DNA of 9,317 bases from UMGS1649 sp964481385 (GCA_964481385.1 CAYZTN010000048.1:1-9317); one strand, 5' to 3'; counted from the stretch's first letter, positions 1-5,508 are shown. Notes: generated by a model not told the origin, from the letters alone. Made by a program: numbers and translations.

Positions 1-42
1 CTTATGCTTCAATGTTTCTACGCTTTTTTTAATTTTTTTCAT
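1..42 (-). CDS. Possible divergent gene, N-terminal fragment cut by the window edge
   Basis: On the minus strand an ATG (complement of the CAT at 40-42) opens a frame that stays open for all 14 codons to the window edge and reads MKKIKKSVETLKHK. An AGGAC ribosome-binding-like sequence (complement of 49-53) lies 6 nt upstream of the ATG, which is suitable spacing. A lysine-rich, AT-rich start like this is common in low-GC Bacillota but can also arise by chance from the T-rich plus strand. No function can be assigned. If real, it is divergently transcribed from the flavodoxin and shares an 82-bp intergenic region with it. No clear minus-strand promoter is visible. Confidence 0.35.
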   Translation of the reverse strand, partial: MKKIKKSVETLKHK

Positions 43-72
43 TCTTTTGTCCTGCGTTATTGCTATAATTTA

Positions 73-101
73 TTGAATGTAAAACAAAAATATGGTAATA
101 T
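73..101 (+). promoter_or_regulatory. Predicted sigma-A-type promoter of the flavodoxin gene
   Basis: TTGAAT (73-78), a 17-nt spacer and TAATAT (96-101) preceded by TGG make a plausible extended -10 promoter. The transcript would start near 108 and give a leader of about 17 nt containing GAGGAGA at 114-120. A second extended -10, TGCTATAAT at 61-69, matches the -10 consensus perfectly but has only a poor -35. It could be an alternative upstream start. Confidence 0.5.
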
Positions 102-124
102 TTTTAAAGAGATGAGGAGATTAT

Positions 125-604
125 ATGAGTAAGTTAATAGTGTTTTTTTCATATACTGGAAATACCAGAATTATTGCTAAGAAAATTAAGGAAAAACTTG
201 ACTGTGATATTTTAGAAATTAAAACGAAAGTGCCATATTCAAATGATTATGATACTGTTGTAAATGATGAGCAAAACCAAGAAGCGAGTGACTTTTTGCC
301 AGAAATACAAGAAATAGGTGTGGAGCTAAGCAAGTATGACGAAATAATACTTGGAACAGGAGTGTGGTGGTATAGGCCGACTCCAGCTATAAGGACGTTT
401 TTAACTCAAAATGATTTATCTGGCAAAAAAGTAATACCATTTGCAACAAATGCAGGGTGGCTTGGAAAAACATTTAAAGAAATTAAAAAATTGTGTCCTA
501 ATTCAAATGTCCAAAATGAAATGAATATTGTTTTTGAAGCGTATAGCAACGTGCTTGTTACACCTCAAAAAGATATAGACAAGTGGATAGAGTGTATAAA
601 ATAG
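125..604 (+). CDS. Flavodoxin (FMN-binding electron-transfer protein), 159 aa
   Basis: A short-chain flavodoxin-like protein, expected to bind FMN and carry electrons between cytoplasmic redox partners. The N-terminal beta strand LIVFFSYTGNTR (4-15) contains the FMN phosphate-binding loop S9-Y-T-G-N-T14. IILGTGVWWYRPTP (74-87) matches the strand and loop that pack around the isoalloxazine ring, with W81/W82/Y83 available for stacking. TNAGW near 108-112 is the third conserved loop. The length is normal for the clostridial flavodoxin family. The ATG at 125 is set by GAGGAGA at 114-120. It is the first gene after a likely promoter, and the XRE regulator follows after about 80 nt. The specific partner or substrate cannot be told; some members act as quinone or flavin reductases. 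A paralogue lies at 5527. Confidence 0.9.
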   Translation: MSKLIVFFSYTGNTRIIAKKIKEKLDCDILEIKTKVPYSNDYDTVVNDEQNQEASDFLPEIQEIGVELSKYDEIILGTGVWWYRPTPAIRTFLTQNDLSGKKVIPFATNAGWLGKTFKEIKKLCPNSNVQNEMNIVFEAYSNVLVTPQKDIDKWIECIK

Positions 605-652
605 ACTTTTTTTAAACTCTACGTTTAGTTTGGTGTATTTGTATAGCTTTTA

Positions 653-661
653 TGGTATAAA
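653..661 (+). promoter_or_regulatory. Possible extended -10 element upstream of the XRE regulator
   Basis: TGGTATAAA has the TGn extension plus a five-of-six -10 hexamer (656-661). No convincing -35 sits 17 nt upstream. Transcription would begin near 668 with a very short leader that starts at the ribosome binding site. No strong terminator is visible between the flavodoxin stop and here, so read-through from the flavodoxin promoter is an equal possibility. Confidence 0.3.
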
Positions 662-684
662 CTGTTTAGGAGAAGGTGAGTAGT

Positions 685-1563
685 TTGAATCAAGAAAAGA
701 TAGGTAAGTATATATCTGAACTTCGTAAAGAAAAATGTATGACACAAGTGGAGCTTGCAGAAAAGCTAGGTATAACAGATAGAGCGATTTCAAAATGGGA
801 AAATGGTAGAGGAATGCCAGACATATCTTTAATAGTGCCACTATGTGAGATTTTAGACATTTCAATAAACGAGTTGTTAAGTGGAGAAAGGCTAAAGGAA
901 AAAGATTATCCAGAAAAAGCAGAAAAAAATATTATGGATACAATAGACTATACAGATAAAAAGATAAAGAAAACCAAAAAGATATTCTTAATTATTATAT
1001 TAGTTATTTTACTAATTGTTGTATCTTGTATAACAATGTTTTTATTTGATATAAACAGAATGAGAAATAACAAGTCTGTGATATTTAGCACGTGGGGTTT
1101 TAGTTATACTCCGCCACTAGATATTAAAGAAGTGGAAATAGAAAATGCAGTAGAAGAATATTTGCTAGATAAAGCGGCAAGTGATAATAAGTATCACGAA
1201 AATGTAAAAGACTTTGTAAGTATGAGAGTGTATTTGTTAGAAGAAAAAGAAGAGCATAGCAAGTATAATGTGTATGCTTGGGTATTAGAAGAAAGCTATT
1301 ATTTAGAAGGTGGCAAAATAGAGCAAGCAAGTGGTGCGTCAATGCCATATAAATTTGTTGCAGAAAATATAGACGGCAAGTTTGTTGTAACAGATTCTAG
1401 AGTTCCAAGAGATGGAAGTTATTATGCTCAAGATATGGAAAATATTTTTCCACTTAGAGTAAGGCGTGATATTGAAGAGGTTTATACAGACGGCACACAG
1501 GTGCGTTTAAGTCAAGATATACAAAGACAAGCTATGTTGTATTTCCATTTAAATCAAATGTGA
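685..1563 (+). CDS. Membrane-anchored XRE-family transcription regulator with extracytoplasmic domain, 292 aa
   Basis: The N-terminal 65 residues form a Cro/C1-type helix-turn-helix: IGKYISELRKEKCMTQ (6-21), ELAEKLGITDRAISKWENG (23-41), then PDISLIVPLCEILDISINELL (45-65). A lysine-rich linker leads to one hydrophobic helix (about 100-121, IFLIIILVILLIVV). About 170 residues follow and should lie outside the membrane, with a positively charged cytoplasmic flank before the helix. This is the layout of a one-component sensor that reads an external or envelope signal and controls nearby genes, but the ligand is not recognisable. Start choice: the longest frame begins at GTG 676, but that GTG lies inside the AGGTGAG ribosome binding site (674-680). 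TTG 685 is 5 nt after AGGTGA and gives the family-typical MNQEKIGK start. Likely targets are its own operon, the flavodoxin or the nitroreductase (inference). Confidence 0.85.
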   Translation: MNQEKIGKYISELRKEKCMTQVELAEKLGITDRAISKWENGRGMPDISLIVPLCEILDISINELLSGERLKEKDYPEKAEKNIMDTIDYTDKKIKKTKKIFLIIILVILLIVVSCITMFLFDINRMRNNKSVIFSTWGFSYTPPLDIKEVEIENAVEEYLLDKAASDNKYHENVKDFVSMRVYLLEEKEEHSKYNVYAWVLEESYYLEGGKIEQASGASMPYKFVAENIDGKFVVTDSRVPRDGSYYAQDMENIFPLRVRRDIEEVYTDGTQVRLSQDIQRQAMLYFHLNQM

Positions 1564-1569
1564 TATAAT
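1542..1569 (+). promoter_or_regulatory. Possible promoter of the nitroreductase gene
   Basis: A perfect TATAAT sits at 1564-1569, directly after the XRE stop codon. The best -35 is TTTCCA at 1542-1547 (four of six, spacer 16) inside the end of the XRE coding region. A leader of about 23 nt would carry AAAGGAAG at 1581-1588. The -10 could also be chance in AT-rich DNA. Confidence 0.35.
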
Positions 1570-1598
1570 GATACAAATAGAAAGGAAGATATATATAT

Positions 1599-2120
1599 AT
1601 GAATGAAGTTGTACAAAATATATTAACAAGAAGAAGTACAAAGAAGTACAAAAGTGAGGCGGTTTCTCAAGATATTATAGATACAATAGTAGAAGCTGGA
1701 ACTTATGCACCATCTGGTATGAATAAGCAGTCACCTATTATACTAGAAGTAACAAGTAAAAGTGTGAGAGATAGACTGTCAAAATTAAATGCTATGGTAG
1801 CAGGAATGCCAGAAAACTTTGATCCCTTTTATAATGCACCGGTTGTATTAGTTGTGTTAGCAGATAAAAGTGTACCTACATATATTTACGATGGAAGCGT
1901 AGTTATGGAAAATATGTTACTTGCAGCACATTCTTTAGGACTTGGAGCTTGTTGGATACATAGAGCTAAGGAAGTGTTTGAAACGAAAGAGGGAAAGAGC
2001 ATACTAAAAGAGTTGGGCATTGATGGAGAATATGAAGGCATTGGCAATTGCGTTATAGGATATGCTGATGGAGAGCCTAAGCCACATACAAGAAAAGAAA
2101 AATATGTATATAAAGTTTAA
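1599..2120 (+). CDS. Nitroreductase family protein (FMN-dependent oxidoreductase), 173 aa
   Basis: A compact nitroreductase-fold protein, expected to form a dimer that binds two FMN at the interface and to use NAD(P)H to reduce nitro compounds, quinones or other electrophiles. Visible marks are the N-terminal RRSTKKY (11-17), whose arginines contact the FMN phosphate, then YAPSGMNKQSP with the conserved PSG.N.Q pattern, then the helix MENMLLAAHSLGLGACWI with the usual LG.C.W ending, and GNCVIGYADGEPKP near the C-terminus. At 173 aa it matches the short ferredoxin/NADH-type clostridial members. AAAGGAAG (1581-1588) is the ribosome binding site. It is separated from the ATG by an (AT)n tract that makes the spacing about 10 nt. 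It follows the XRE regulator by 35 bp, so it is a plausible co-transcribed partner or target. The physiological substrate is unknown. Confidence 0.88.
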   Translation: MNEVVQNILTRRSTKKYKSEAVSQDIIDTIVEAGTYAPSGMNKQSPIILEVTSKSVRDRLSKLNAMVAGMPENFDPFYNAPVVLVVLADKSVPTYIYDGSVVMENMLLAAHSLGLGACWIHRAKEVFETKEGKSILKELGIDGEYEGIGNCVIGYADGEPKPHTRKEKYVYKV

Positions 2121-2202
2121 ATAGACATTTAGGTGAAAACGTGTTGTTCAAAATAACTTCTACCTATGGTTTAATATATGTGTAGAAAGGTGGTAGAGTA
2201 TT

Positions 2203-2556
2203 TTGAATACAGATAAAATTTATGCAGAACACATTGCAAATGAGTATTCTGTGAAAAAAGAATCAAAAGTAATAGCACTTAAAAAGCTAGATAGAAAGGC
2301 AAAATTACCAGCAGACATTTTTGTATATACAAATGGAATTTTAATGAGCTTGGTTTTAGGAATAGGTATGTGTTTTTCTATGAATGTTATTGGTGGAGGT
2401 AAATTTTTCGTTTTAGGAATTGTTATAGGTATAATTGGAATAATTGGTGTAAGTACAAATTATTTCTCATACAAAAAGATATTAGCAGCTTCTAAAGAAA
2501 AATATGCACAAGATATAATAAGGCTTGCAAATGAAATTACTGAAAGCGAAGAATAA
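2203..2556 (+). CDS. Small two-helix membrane protein of a clostridial family, 117 aa
   Basis: The soluble N-terminal part carries a KVIALKKLDRKAKLPA segment (22-37). Two hydrophobic helices follow, about 39-60 (IFVYTNGILMSLVLGIGMCF) and about 67-88 (KFFVLGIVIGIIGIIGV), then a short charged tail, so both ends should face the cytoplasm. Proteins of this shape recur in Clostridia beside TetR regulators. Some databases label similar proteins 'dihydropteridine reductase', but I see no Rossmann motif or catalytic residues to support an enzyme. The function is unknown. TTG at 2203 is chosen because AGAAAGGTGG (2184-2193) sits 9 nt upstream and no earlier in-frame start fits. The TetR gene follows after 17 bp, which indicates one transcript, and the pair is a likely regulator and effector set. 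Confidence 0.75.
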   Translation: MNTDKIYAEHIANEYSVKKESKVIALKKLDRKAKLPADIFVYTNGILMSLVLGIGMCFSMNVIGGGKFFVLGIVIGIIGIIGVSTNYFSYKKILAASKEKYAQDIIRLANEITESEE

Positions 2557-2573
2557 GAAAGGAGCAGTATTAA

Positions 2574-3155
2574 ATGAACAAAAATGAAAGCAAATATTTT
2601 AATACTGCTATTCTTTTTGATGAAGCACTTATTTACTTGCTTGAGAAAAAAGATGTTGAGTATATAACTGTAAAAGAGATTTGTAATAAAGCGGGAGTAA
2701 ATAGGTCAACCTTTTATTTGCATTATGAAAATATATCCGATTTGGTAGATGAAACAGTAAAATATATAAACAAGAAATTTGCAACATATTTTGATGTTAA
2801 TTCTGAAGAATTTGTAGAAAAAATAAAAAGCTACTCACTAGAAGAATTAAAACTTGTAGAGGGTAAGTATTTAACACCATATCTTACGTTTATAAAAGAG
2901 AATAAAAAGGTGTTTAGAGCAGCATTTAATAACCCAAATGGAATGAAAACAATAGATAATTACAACCATTTGAAAAAGTATGTTTTACTGCCTATATTAG
3001 AAAGATTTAATGTGCCTGAAAATGAAAGACATTATCTTATAAGCTTTTATATTACGGGAATTATGGCAATTATTAAAGAGTGGCTAGATAATGGCTGTAC
3101 TGATTCGGTATCTGATATAGAAGCTCTTGTTATAAAGTGTGCAGGTGGCAGGTAG
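2574..3155 (+). CDS. TetR/AcrR-family transcription regulator, 193 aa
   Basis: The N-terminal DNA-binding domain (about 9-52) has the TetR helix-turn-helix YITVKEICNKAGVNRSTFYLHY (30-51). The recognition helix is at 43-48 and STFYLHY is the family-typical ending. The rest is helical and matches the all-alpha ligand and dimerisation domain of the small TetR-like group found in Firmicutes, with aromatic-rich segments such as YLISFYITGIMAIIKEWL close to the C-terminus. AAAGGAG at 2558-2564, 9 nt before the ATG, fixes the start. It lies 17 bp after the two-helix membrane protein and probably represses that operon until a ligand binds (inference). The ligand is not predictable. A terminator 8 nt after the stop closes the unit. 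Confidence 0.9.
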   Translation: MNKNESKYFNTAILFDEALIYLLEKKDVEYITVKEICNKAGVNRSTFYLHYENISDLVDETVKYINKKFATYFDVNSEEFVEKIKSYSLEELKLVEGKYLTPYLTFIKENKKVFRAAFNNPNGMKTIDNYNHLKKYVLLPILERFNVPENERHYLISFYITGIMAIIKEWLDNGCTDSVSDIEALVIKCAGGR

Positions 3156-3162
3156 TATAAAA

Positions 3163-3199
3163 AGCGTGAGCATAGATTAGCTGTGCTTGCGTTATTTTT
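3163..3199 (+). terminator. Rho-independent terminator of the membrane-protein/TetR unit
   Basis: AGCGTGAGCATAG (3163-3175) pairs with CTGTGCTTGCGTT (3181-3193) over 13 positions when G-U pairs are allowed, around a 5-nt loop. ATTTTT follows at 3194-3199. The A-rich 5' flank (ATAAAAA) would allow some function in the reverse direction. It separates the TetR unit from the toxin-antitoxin promoter. Confidence 0.75.
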
Positions 3200-3208
3200 A
3201 TGTAAAAA

Positions 3209-3221
3209 CATTTGACAAATG
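3209..3221. promoter_or_regulatory. Palindrome over the -35 box, candidate antitoxin operator 1
   Basis: CATTTGACAAATG is a perfect palindrome with 6-bp arms around one central base, and it contains the TTGACA -35 hexamer at 3212-3217. A repressor bound here would block RNA polymerase. Its centre is 31 bp from that of the second palindrome at 3241-3251. The role is inferred from position and from the known autorepression of AbiE operons by AbiEi. Confidence 0.5.
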
Positions 3222-3240
3222 ATAAAAAAGATGTTAAAAT
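3212..3240 (+). promoter_or_regulatory. Strong sigma-A-type promoter of the AbiE-type operon
   Basis: A perfect TTGACA (3212-3217), a 17-nt spacer and TAAAAT (3235-3240) with an upstream TGT extension. Transcription should start near 3247, giving a leader of about 55 nt before the antitoxin ATG. The promoter lies just after the TetR terminator, so the cassette is transcribed on its own. Confidence 0.8.
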
Positions 3241-3251
3241 ATTACTGTAAT
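3241..3251. promoter_or_regulatory. Palindrome at the transcription start, candidate antitoxin operator 2
   Basis: ATTACTGTAAT is a perfect palindrome (5-bp arms, one central base) that directly abuts the -10 box and covers the predicted start site. With the palindrome at 3209-3221 it brackets the -10, and both have the form ATT-N5-AAT in their core. It is likely a second binding site for the antitoxin wHTH (inference). Confidence 0.45.
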
Positions 3252-3302
3252 GTGAATGAAAAATAAAAATACTCATAAAATAATAACATAGAGGTGATAA
3301 AA

Positions 3303-3950
3303 ATGAATTGCTACAATATAGTGTTAGAATATATAAATCATATTGAAAAAGGAATGCCAATTTTTATTGAAGAAATTAAAGAATACGTTATTAAATTTTA
3401 TAATGAAAATGATAAAGAAAAAGTTTTTAATAATGTTAAAGTAATTTTGAATAGAATGAATAAAGAAGGGATAATAGAAACAGCATATAAAGGAATCTAT
3501 TATGTTCCAAATGAAAATATATTTGGTAAGATGCTTATTGGAAATAGACAAATCGTTAAGTATAAGTATATAATGGATAAAACTGGCAATATAAAAGGAT
3601 ATATAACTGGAGCAAAACTTTTTAACGAAGCACATTTAACAACTCAAGTTCCAAATGTTATTGATATTGCAACAAATGAATGCAAAAACTTCAATAAGTA
3701 TGAAAATAAAAAATTAAATGTTATAATAAGAAAACCAAAAATGAAAATAGATAATCAAAATTATAAATACTTACAATTATTTGATTTAATAGAAAACAAA
3801 GATAATATAGCTATTGAAGTAGATAATGCAGATGAAGTAATATATAACTTTATTGAAGAAAATGATTTGAATTTTGAAAAAATAATTAAATATGCTATGG
3901 ATACAAAAAGTAGGACGGTTATTAACAAGATACTTATTCTAGCAAGATAG
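3303..3950 (+). CDS. AbiEi-like antitoxin (DUF6088 type), type IV toxin-antitoxin system, 215 aa
   Basis: The predicted antitoxin and autoregulator of the toxin gene that follows. The N-terminal third reads as a winged helix-turn-helix: helices around YNIVLEYINHI and EEIKEYVIKFY, then VKVILNRMNKEGIIETAYKGIYYVP, the typical helix plus wing ending in G-I-Y-Y-V-P. The remaining 140 residues match the style of the AbiEi C-terminal antitoxin domain, including the GYITGAKLFNEAHLTTQVP segment found in this group (G-x-x-x-x-x-L-T-x-Q-x-P). In type IV systems the antitoxin does not need to bind the toxin and counteracts its effect; this is knowledge of the family, not shown here. Start: GTG 3294 lies inside the GAGGTGAT ribosome binding site, so ATG 3303 is chosen (5 nt after AGGTGA). 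The stop at 3950 overlaps the AGGAG of the toxin gene, so translation is probably coupled. Confidence 0.85.
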   Translation: MNCYNIVLEYINHIEKGMPIFIEEIKEYVIKFYNENDKEKVFNNVKVILNRMNKEGIIETAYKGIYYVPNENIFGKMLIGNRQIVKYKYIMDKTGNIKGYITGAKLFNEAHLTTQVPNVIDIATNECKNFNKYENKKLNVIIRKPKMKIDNQNYKYLQLFDLIENKDNIAIEVDNADEVIYNFIEENDLNFEKIIKYAMDTKSRTVINKILILAR

Positions 3951-3959
3951 GAGTTGCAA

Positions 3960-4907
3960 ATGAATTTACATTTAAATAAAGAATTATTTAGAGAATTTAT
4001 AGATAACTTAAACGCACGAACTAGAATTGACTCAGACATTATTGAAAAAGACTATTACGTGTGTACAATTTTAAAAGAATTATCCAAAAGTCAAAATGAA
4101 TTGCAGGCATATTTTAAAGGCGGAACAGCGGTGTATAAAGTGTTAGATACAATGAATCGTTTTTCAGAGGATATAGATTTAACAGTAAAAGTTCTTGCTG
4201 AACAATCAAATACTAAAAATAAAAATAGACTAAAACAATCAGCATTCGGTTATGAGATAGAAGGATTGCAACTATCAAAAAATGAGTGCATTGATAATAA
4301 AGGAAGCGTTACAGGGATATACAAGTATAATTCTATTTATGATACTAGTAAAGACCCATTGCATAGAGCTGGAATCATACAGGTAGAAGCAACTTCTTTT
4401 ACTGTCAGTGAGCCATATAAAAAATATAACATAGAGCCACTTATATATAAACTTGCTAACGAAAGCGAAAGAAGGATATTAAAAGAGCAATTTGGAATAT
4501 CAAATTTTGACATAAAAATTATTAAGTTAGAAAGAATGTTTATAGATAAAATTTTTGCGGCAGAGTTTTATTATATTAGAAATATGTATAAAGATGTGTC
4601 AAAGCATTTATATGATATTACAATATTAGCACAAACAAAGGAAATTAAAGAATTACTGCAAAACAAAGAAGAATTAGAGAAGTTGATATCATATAAGAGG
4701 CAGGAAGAAAGTATTAGAAAAGGCGGAATAGATATCAATACAAAAATTAAAGATTTTACATATTTGAAACAAGATTTTAGTGAAAACTTATTAAAAGAAT
4801 TTGAAAATATGCAAAACAAATATGTATTAAATGATAAATATAAAATAGGAATAGATAAGGTAAAAAACACTTTAGATGAAATAATAAATAATAAAAATAT
4901 TATATAA
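3960..4907 (+). CDS. AbiEii/AbiGii-family nucleotidyltransferase toxin, 315 aa
   Basis: The predicted toxin of the pair, a DNA-polymerase-beta-like nucleotidyltransferase. Motif I is FKGGTAVYK (52-60) with the G54-G55-T56 loop, followed by RFSEDIDL (67-74), where D71 and D73 are the expected metal-binding acidic pair. The downstream family motif KLERMFIDKIFAAE (189-202) supplies K197, and YKDVSKHLYDI (210-220) supplies D212 and D219. All expected key residues are present, so the gene looks functional. Related enzymes stop growth by transferring nucleotides, and some MenA-type relatives add pyrimidines to tRNA 3' ends; the target here is unknown. ATG 3960 is chosen over TTG 3954 because AGGAG at 3949-3953 needs spacing. 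The C-terminal 80 residues are lysine-rich and helical. The gap to the antitoxin is 9 nt. Confidence 0.9.
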   Translation: MNLHLNKELFREFIDNLNARTRIDSDIIEKDYYVCTILKELSKSQNELQAYFKGGTAVYKVLDTMNRFSEDIDLTVKVLAEQSNTKNKNRLKQSAFGYEIEGLQLSKNECIDNKGSVTGIYKYNSIYDTSKDPLHRAGIIQVEATSFTVSEPYKKYNIEPLIYKLANESERRILKEQFGISNFDIKIIKLERMFIDKIFAAEFYYIRNMYKDVSKHLYDITILAQTKEIKELLQNKEELEKLISYKRQEESIRKGGIDINTKIKDFTYLKQDFSENLLKEFENMQNKYVLNDKYKIGIDKVKNTLDEIINNKNII

Positions 4908-4928
4908 TTTATAAATAATTTAATTATC

Positions 4929-4968
4929 AAACATTTACAATGTTAGAAATTGTAAATGTTTTCTTTTT
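4929..4968 (+). terminator. Rho-independent terminator of the AbiE-type operon
   Basis: A 13-bp perfect stem, AAACATTTACAAT (4929-4941) with ATTGTAAATGTTT (4949-4961), around the 7-nt loop GTTAGAA, followed by the T-rich run TTCTTTTT. It closes the toxin-antitoxin unit before the marR promoter. The stem is AT-rich but long. Confidence 0.85.
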
Positions 4969-4998
4969 GTGAAACTATGTGAAGTATATATTTACAGG

Positions 4999-5027
4999 TT
5001 GACATATATATATACTAATGCTAAAAT
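4999..5027 (+). promoter_or_regulatory. Strong promoter of the marR-flavodoxin-ABC operon
   Basis: A perfect TTGACA (4999-5004), exactly 17 nt, then TAAAAT (5022-5027). Transcription should start near 5034. The first part of the spacer is an (AT)5 tract (5004-5013, sharing one base with the -35). The start site lies within a palindrome, as expected for a promoter repressed by its own MarR. Confidence 0.8.
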
Positions 5028-5045
5028 ACTTAACAGTATTAAGTA
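5027..5045. promoter_or_regulatory. Candidate MarR operator over the transcription start
   Basis: TACTTAACAGTATTAAGTA has perfect 7-bp inverted arms around a 5-nt centre, 19 bp in all. It begins at the last base of the -10 box. The size and position fit a MarR dimer site that blocks transcription of its own operon. Partial arm sequence AAGTA recurs just downstream at 5046-5050 (AGTAT), which may add a weak half-site. Confidence 0.6.
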
Positions 5046-5064
5046 AGTATAAGGGGAAATAATT

Positions 5065-5508
5065 ATGGAATACGCAAAGAAAGCAGAGGATTTTTTTGAT
5101 ATTATACTTAGTAGAAAAAAGAAGTTAATAGAAATACCACTTAATTGTTCACAAGGAGAAACAGGTACTTTGCTATATTTAACATTTGTAAAAGATGGTA
5201 TTTCATCAAGTGAGCTAGCAGATAGTTTAGAGGTAAGCTTGCCACGAATTACTTCTGTTTTAAACTCTTTAGAAGCAAAAAAATTGGTAAATAAAAGAAT
5301 AGACAGCCAAGATAAAAGGAAAACTATAATATATATAACAGATATGGGAAGAAAAATGGTGCTAGAAAAGAAGCAAGAAGCGGTAGAAAATATTGCTAAA
5401 ATAATGGAAAAGTTGGATAAAAAAGATATTGATGAGTACATAAGAATAACACAAAAAATTGGAATAATAATGGAAGAAATGCAAGAAGAAAAAACTTGTA
5501 AAAAATAA
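5065..5508 (+). CDS. MarR-family transcription regulator, 147 aa
   Basis: A winged helix-turn-helix dimer that most likely represses its own operon. SSSELADSLEVSLPRITSVLNSLEAKKLVNKRID (about 48-81) holds the DNA-binding helices, and RIDSQDKRKTIIYIT is the wing with the family D-x-x-D-K-R-x-x-x-x-x-x-T pattern. Long helices before and after (about 1-24 and 105-142) form the dimerisation domain. The length is standard. Cysteines are visible at 28 and 145. Oxidant-sensing MarR proteins use N-terminal cysteines, so redox control is possible, but nothing more than position suggests it. AAGGGGA at 5051-5057, 7 nt upstream, supports the ATG. The next gene begins 18 nt after the stop. Confidence 0.9.
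   Translation: MEYAKKAEDFFDIILSRKKKLIEIPLNCSQGETGTLLYLTFVKDGISSSELADSLEVSLPRITSVLNSLEAKKLVNKRIDSQDKRKTIIYITDMGRKMVLEKKQEAVENIAKIMEKLDKKDIDEYIRITQKIGIIMEEMQEEKTCKK

Noticed and set aside
613..627. TAAAC/GTTTA hairpin after the first flavodoxin as a terminator
   Set aside because: Only a 5-bp AT-rich stem, and the T-run lies before it rather than after it.
650..865. Minus-strand open frame of 71 codons over the start of the XRE gene
   Set aside because: It is antisense to a well-supported helix-turn-helix domain and its protein has no recognisable features.
1631..1650. Exact tandem repeat of 10 bp (AAGAAGTACA twice) in the nitroreductase start
   Set aside because: Only two copies, and they encode the conserved RRSTKKY FMN-contact segment, so the repeat is explained by coding need rather than a phase-variable tract.
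2130..2166. TAGGTGAA/TTCTACCTA imperfect hairpin between nitroreductase and the membrane protein
   Set aside because: The stem needs a bulge, the loop is long and no T-run follows, so neither a terminator nor a riboswitch can be supported.
3324..3635. Minus-strand open frame of 103 codons inside the antitoxin gene
   Set aside because: It is very rich in Phe and Ile as the antisense of a Lys/Asn-rich gene, with no credible ribosome binding site. The same holds for minus-strand frames under the toxin, MarR, flavodoxin and ABC genes.
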